Shown: positions 6,597 through 9,645 of the stretch, one piece after another | Position numbering within the stretch: the first letter of the stretch is position 1 | Layout of the letters: each line of letters starts with the position of its first letter | NCBI GenBank assembly: GCA_021160865.1 | Contig: JAGHBS010000218.1 | Coordinates: forward strand, 1-9,645 | Source of the DNA: Planctomycetota bacterium | GTDB taxonomy: Bacteria > Planctomycetota > Phycisphaerae > SM23-33 | Direction: 5' to 3' | Length of the DNA: 9,645 nucleotides | The notes under the pieces: generated by a model | What the model saw: the letters and a program-made list of their open reading frames with translations, nothing else | What the model was told of the DNA's origin: nothing | Database searches by the model: none | Translations under genes and position numbers: made by a program

Positions 6597-6648
6597 CAGG
6601 CTATCCTTGCTTCCTTGCTGAAATGAAGCGAAAGGTGAGTATTTGAAA

Positions 6649-8403
6649 ATGAGAAGTACTCTTGCCATCTGGCGAAGCGGTCGGAACAGAAACTCAGCAA
6701 CGGCTGACTGGTTTGTCAGATTTGCCAAATTCATGGGGTTTGACTTCACCGAGGTTCTCGACGGCTTTAGTGACCTTTCCGACGTAGCGGTACTGATAAT
6801 CCCGCCTGGAACACCAAAGATGAGCAATAAGGAACTGTCCCTTATCACCTCAGCCGTTCAGGATGGAATGGGGCTTTTGAGTTATTTTGATAATAGCGTA
6901 CTCGACGAAAAAGGTAATACCCGTTTGAAAGATGCACGCCCCACTCTTGGTCTGGCTGACGTGCTTGGTCTGGACCTTATCACCGAGCGGGGTCAATATG
7001 CTTTTCGCATCTCAAATCATCAGGAGCGGGTCTTCGTAGCCGATTCAACAGATGATTTATGGCAGTGCGTGGATTTGACGGGGGAAGACTTCCCAACCGG
7101 CTCATTCTTGCCATCATTTACCAATTACAATATCCGCACCGCTCAAGCCTTTGGTACCATTCTCAAAACACGTACCGAGGCGAAAACCGCCAATGTCCTT
7201 GCACGGAGCTGGGGACATACTGAGTACTGGGCGGATAAGCCCGAAGGCGAGATATTCGTTGCGATAAACCAATTTGGAGAAGGTCAGGCTACTTATATAT
7301 CATACAACACCTTACCGCCCGAAGGTCCATACGGGCTTATCTATACCGATATGGTCTTTTATTGGGCATTTCTCACGAAGCTACTGCGGCGAGTCTCTGC
7401 CTGCCCGCTTGCTCGGATTGTTCAAACCCCTGCTGGTGTTCCCAACGTCTTCCTTCGGATCGACGATGCAGGCTGTGATGATGGATATGCCGGGAAGTAC
7501 GGCGATCCTTATCACGATACGAATCGTGTTATTGAAAATACCCCGTATCCGATGGCTATCGCCGTTGAGACCGGTAAAATTTCCACGCCGGTCGGTGAGG
7601 ATCGGCTTCGAGCGTGGGAGCAAGCTGGCAATGTAATCGTTTGTCATACCCGTGGCCTGCACGATATGACCGTCGATGAATCCGAGCAAGTAATTGATCT
7701 ACACGAAAGCAAGGAACGGCTTGAGCAAATCCTTGGCCATCCGGCTATATTCTGGAGCATACCGGGCGATTATGAACATGCCACTGAAAACACGCTTCGA
7801 CTGGCAGCTCGAGCAGGTTATCAACTTTGCGGAGAGTTCTGCTCGCTTGTCAGCGAGATTTACAACCCGCAGGCATGTCCAGTTTATCCGTATATGGTCA
7901 AGCATGAGGATATCGGCGTGTATGCTGATGTCGTTACCGCCAGCGGCTGGCCTGCCATCAACCGCGAGTTTAACGTCAAGGTGATGGATAAATTAACTGA
8001 GTTAGCCCAGGCTACCGGTATCCCTTGCGTGATGGAGTTTGTCACGCATGTCCCGCAGGGAATGCCCCAGTACCTTGATGATTGGAAGGTATTCATGAAC
8101 GACCTTGCCGAACGAGTCAAAAGCGGCAAAATCCGTATCAGCGATCTTGCAGAACAATTTCAATGGGTAAAGGTCAAGGAAACATTATCTTTATCGGCGA
8201 AACCAGATAATGACGGACTTGTTATTACGGTAAGGAACGATAATGAGGAATTGTCCGCAAGGCAGGTGACGATTGATTGCGGCAAAGCCATCCGATCAGC
8301 CTCTGGACCTGAAGGGGCACTCGAAATGCTTGGCGAGACCATGATAATCCTGCCCGACCTGCCTCCTAAATCTACCTGCAGTGTCAAAGTGGCCTTCGCT
8401 TGA
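6649..8403 (+). CDS. GATase1-like domain fused to a NodB-like deacetylase domain
   Basis: The 584-aa product has two parts. Residues about 1-245 look like a class-I glutamine-amidotransferase-like (ThuA or beta-galactosidase-trimerisation type) Rossmann domain: an opening strand MRSTLAIWRSG, then VAVLIIPPGTP (47-57), VQDGMGLLSYFDN, and a closing stretch GEGQATYISYN before TDMVFYWAFLTKLL. No Cys-His-Glu triad is evident, so it is probably structural or binding. Residues about 265-505 resemble a polysaccharide deacetylase (NodB) domain: FLRIDDAG (268-275) with D272/D273, CHTRGLHD with H333 and H338 (H-x4-H instead of H-x3-H), and FWSIPGDY (368-375) in the motif-3 position. A C-terminal beta-rich tail (about 512-584) may be a small sandwich domain. 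There is no signal peptide. ATG 6649 is preferred over TTG 6643 because AAAGGTGAG lies nine bases before it. It is a paralogue in architecture, not in close sequence, of the cluster's first gene. Confidence 0.65.
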   Translation: MRSTLAIWRSGRNRNSATADWFVRFAKFMGFDFTEVLDGFSDLSDVAVLIIPPGTPKMSNKELSLITSAVQDGMGLLSYFDNSVLDEKGNTRLKDARPTLGLADVLGLDLITERGQYAFRISNHQERVFVADSTDDLWQCVDLTGEDFPTGSFLPSFTNYNIRTAQAFGTILKTRTEAKTANVLARSWGHTEYWADKPEGEIFVAINQFGEGQATYISYNTLPPEGPYGLIYTDMVFYWAFLTKLLRRVSACPLARIVQTPAGVPNVFLRIDDAGCDDGYAGKYGDPYHDTNRVIENTPYPMAIAVETGKISTPVGEDRLRAWEQAGNVIVCHTRGLHDMTVDESEQVIDLHESKERLEQILGHPAIFWSIPGDYEHATENTLRLAARAGYQLCGEFCSLVSEIYNPQACPVYPYMVKHEDIGVYADVVTASGWPAINREFNVKVMDKLTELAQATGIPCVMEFVTHVPQGMPQYLDDWKVFMNDLAERVKSGKIRISDLAEQFQWVKVKETLSLSAKPDNDGLVITVRNDNEELSARQVTIDCGKAIRSASGPEGALEMLGETMIILPDLPPKSTCSVKVAFA

Positions 8404-8421
8404 AAAACGGGAGATGAGCAA

Positions 8422-9645
8422 ATGAATGGAATAGTAATCATTCCTGAACCGAAAAAATTGGAGATTAATCAGGGCGAATTCGTTTTTACCGAAGGATTAA
8501 GATGCTTCGTAATTCGCAAGACACCTGATACACTCAGAACTGCCCACCTGATTTCCGAGACGATAAAATCTGCTGCTGGGGTAGATTTGCCCATCGAGGA
8601 AATTAGCACGCAAGATGGGCTCTATTCAATCGTAATTTCCTCCAGTCAGCCCGATGGTCTTCCTGAAAATCAAGTTCCGGAAAGTGAGGAAGGTTATCAC
8701 CTTGCCGTTTTGCCAGACCGATTGATGTTGACTTCGAAGGGGCAGGCAGGGCTTTTCTATGCCGTTCAAAGTCTTAGCCAGATGATTAATCAATCTTCAG
8801 GCGGTTCAGCCGTCAAAATCCCCTGCTGTCGAATTGAAGATTGGCCTGACCTGCAGATAAGAGGTATTCATATCAATCTCTGGTCGATGATGCCCCGATA
8901 CGAATACCTTCGAGATTTCATCAAGCGATTGTCGGCTTTGAAGATTAATTTCATCTTGCTGGAATATGAGGATAAGTTCCCTTACGAGAAGCACCCGGTA
9001 CTGGTGCATCCGTTGGCATTGACGAAAGATCAGGTTGAAGGGCTTATCAAAACTGCTAAGGAAAATTACATTGAACTAACTCCGCTTGTACAAAGTTTTG
9101 GTCACGTGGAGTATGTCCTCAAACACGATGAGTATGCCCACCTTGCTGAGCAGGTCGAGGAAGATTTTAGTCCGCAGGTGCCGAGACGCTGGCAATACTG
9201 TCCACTCAATCCCGATTCGCTCAAGATGTTCAGGGAGATGGCAAGTGAGGTGATGGAGATTCACGCCGATGCAAAATTCTTCCACGCTGGTGCCGATGAA
9301 ACATTCTTCCTTGGTCAATGCCCGCGATGTAAAGAATATGTTGCCAGACACGGGCTAAGTGCGCTTTTCGTCGAATATATGAACAAGGTTGGTTCGATTA
9401 TTACCGCCAAGGGTAAGATTCCTATCCTCTGGTACGATTACCTCACCAACGTCCCCAAGGACACCCCTAATCTTAGCAGGGATTTCTGGATAATGTACTG
9501 GGAATACAGGATGGGTAGCAGATCGGTGCCGTTCGTTAGGTGGGCGGGATTAGAGTTATCGGGCAGGCAATTACTTGATCAGGTGCCACCGTATGTGCTG
9601 CAGACATTCAAGAAGTATTGGGACGATGGAGGATTTCCCGATCAG
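8422..9645 (+). CDS. GH20 beta-N-acetylhexosaminidase, 3' end outside window
   Basis: The 408 codons present encode an N-terminal alpha/beta GH20b-like domain (about 3-138, starting MNGIVIIPEPKKLEI and containing KGQAGLFYAVQSLSQ) followed by the GH20 barrel, which opens with WPDLQIRGIHINL (141-153). The catalytic pair is D292/E293 in HAGADETFFLG: in this family the aspartate orients the substrate acetamido group and the glutamate is the acid/base, releasing terminal N-acetylglucosamine or N-acetylgalactosamine with retention. SFGHVEYVL (225-233) and WYDY (337-340) are further barrel landmarks, and CPRC (300-303) follows the catalytic strand. No signal peptide is seen, so it probably acts on imported oligosaccharides in the cytoplasm. 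GGGAG eight bases upstream supports ATG 8422, only 18 bases after the preceding stop, so co-transcription is likely. The frame is open to the last base; the rest of the barrel lies beyond. Confidence 0.93.
   Translation, partial: MNGIVIIPEPKKLEINQGEFVFTEGLRCFVIRKTPDTLRTAHLISETIKSAAGVDLPIEEISTQDGLYSIVISSSQPDGLPENQVPESEEGYHLAVLPDRLMLTSKGQAGLFYAVQSLSQMINQSSGGSAVKIPCCRIEDWPDLQIRGIHINLWSMMPRYEYLRDFIKRLSALKINFILLEYEDKFPYEKHPVLVHPLALTKDQVEGLIKTAKENYIELTPLVQSFGHVEYVLKHDEYAHLAEQVEEDFSPQVPRRWQYCPLNPDSLKMFREMASEVMEIHADAKFFHAGADETFFLGQCPRCKEYVARHGLSALFVEYMNKVGSIITAKGKIPILWYDYLTNVPKDTPNLSRDFWIMYWEYRMGSRSVPFVRWAGLELSGRQLLDQVPPYVLQTFKKYWDDGGFPDQ

Noticed and set aside
1..9645. CRISPR arrays, insertion sequences, tRNA or rRNA genes
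   Set aside because: No regularly spaced repeats, transposase motifs, terminal inverted repeats or tRNA-like cloverleaf sequences were found by eye.

Overview
The window is a compact, gene-dense piece of a bacterial chromosome of moderate GC content. Almost everything lies on the + strand; the one exception is a tiny ribosomal-protein gene. The best taxonomic guess is Planctomycetota, perhaps a Phycisphaerae/Sedimentisphaerales-like lineage. This rests on the flavour of the dipeptide-epimerase-like protein (GCMVGETS motif), the DEVWTAPARTG variant in the ArgD-like aminotransferase, the L34 sequence, and frequent GTG starts. No 16S or other decisive marker is present, so this is inference from remembered family patterns.

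Left part (1-2839). An enolase-superfamily gene resembling L-Ala-D/L-Glu (dipeptide) epimerases is split by a single -1 frameshift in an A5 tract at 278-282; all catalytic residues survive downstream. Next come a possible hairpin and metK (S-adenosylmethionine synthetase, GTG start), which carries a Lys/Arg-rich insertion just before the GAGDQG motif. Convergent to metK on the minus strand is rpmH (ribosomal protein L34, 44 aa), with its own Shine-Dalgarno sequence but no rnpA next to it.

Middle part (2840-4385). About 370 bp without a convincing gene contains the outward promoter regions of rpmH (minus) and of an argD-like class-III aminotransferase (plus). A good sigma70-type promoter (TTGACG-17-TATTGT) and a strong Shine-Dalgarno both argue that this gene starts at GTG 3213, not at the longer TTG 3174.

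Right part (4386-9645). A candidate promoter with an overlapping dyad precedes four tightly spaced genes. They encode a NodB-like (CE4-fold) deacetylase-like protein, an Eis-like acetyltransferase (tandem GNAT plus SCP2-like C-terminal domain), a two-domain protein joining a GATase1-like N-terminus to a second NodB-like domain, and a GH20 beta-N-acetylhexosaminidase that runs off the right edge. None has an obvious signal peptide. Together they look like a cytoplasmic module that hydrolyses, deacetylates and acetylates amino sugars or amino-sugar conjugates. The gene set and spacing are seen directly; the shared pathway is inferred and is the most interesting aspect of the window.
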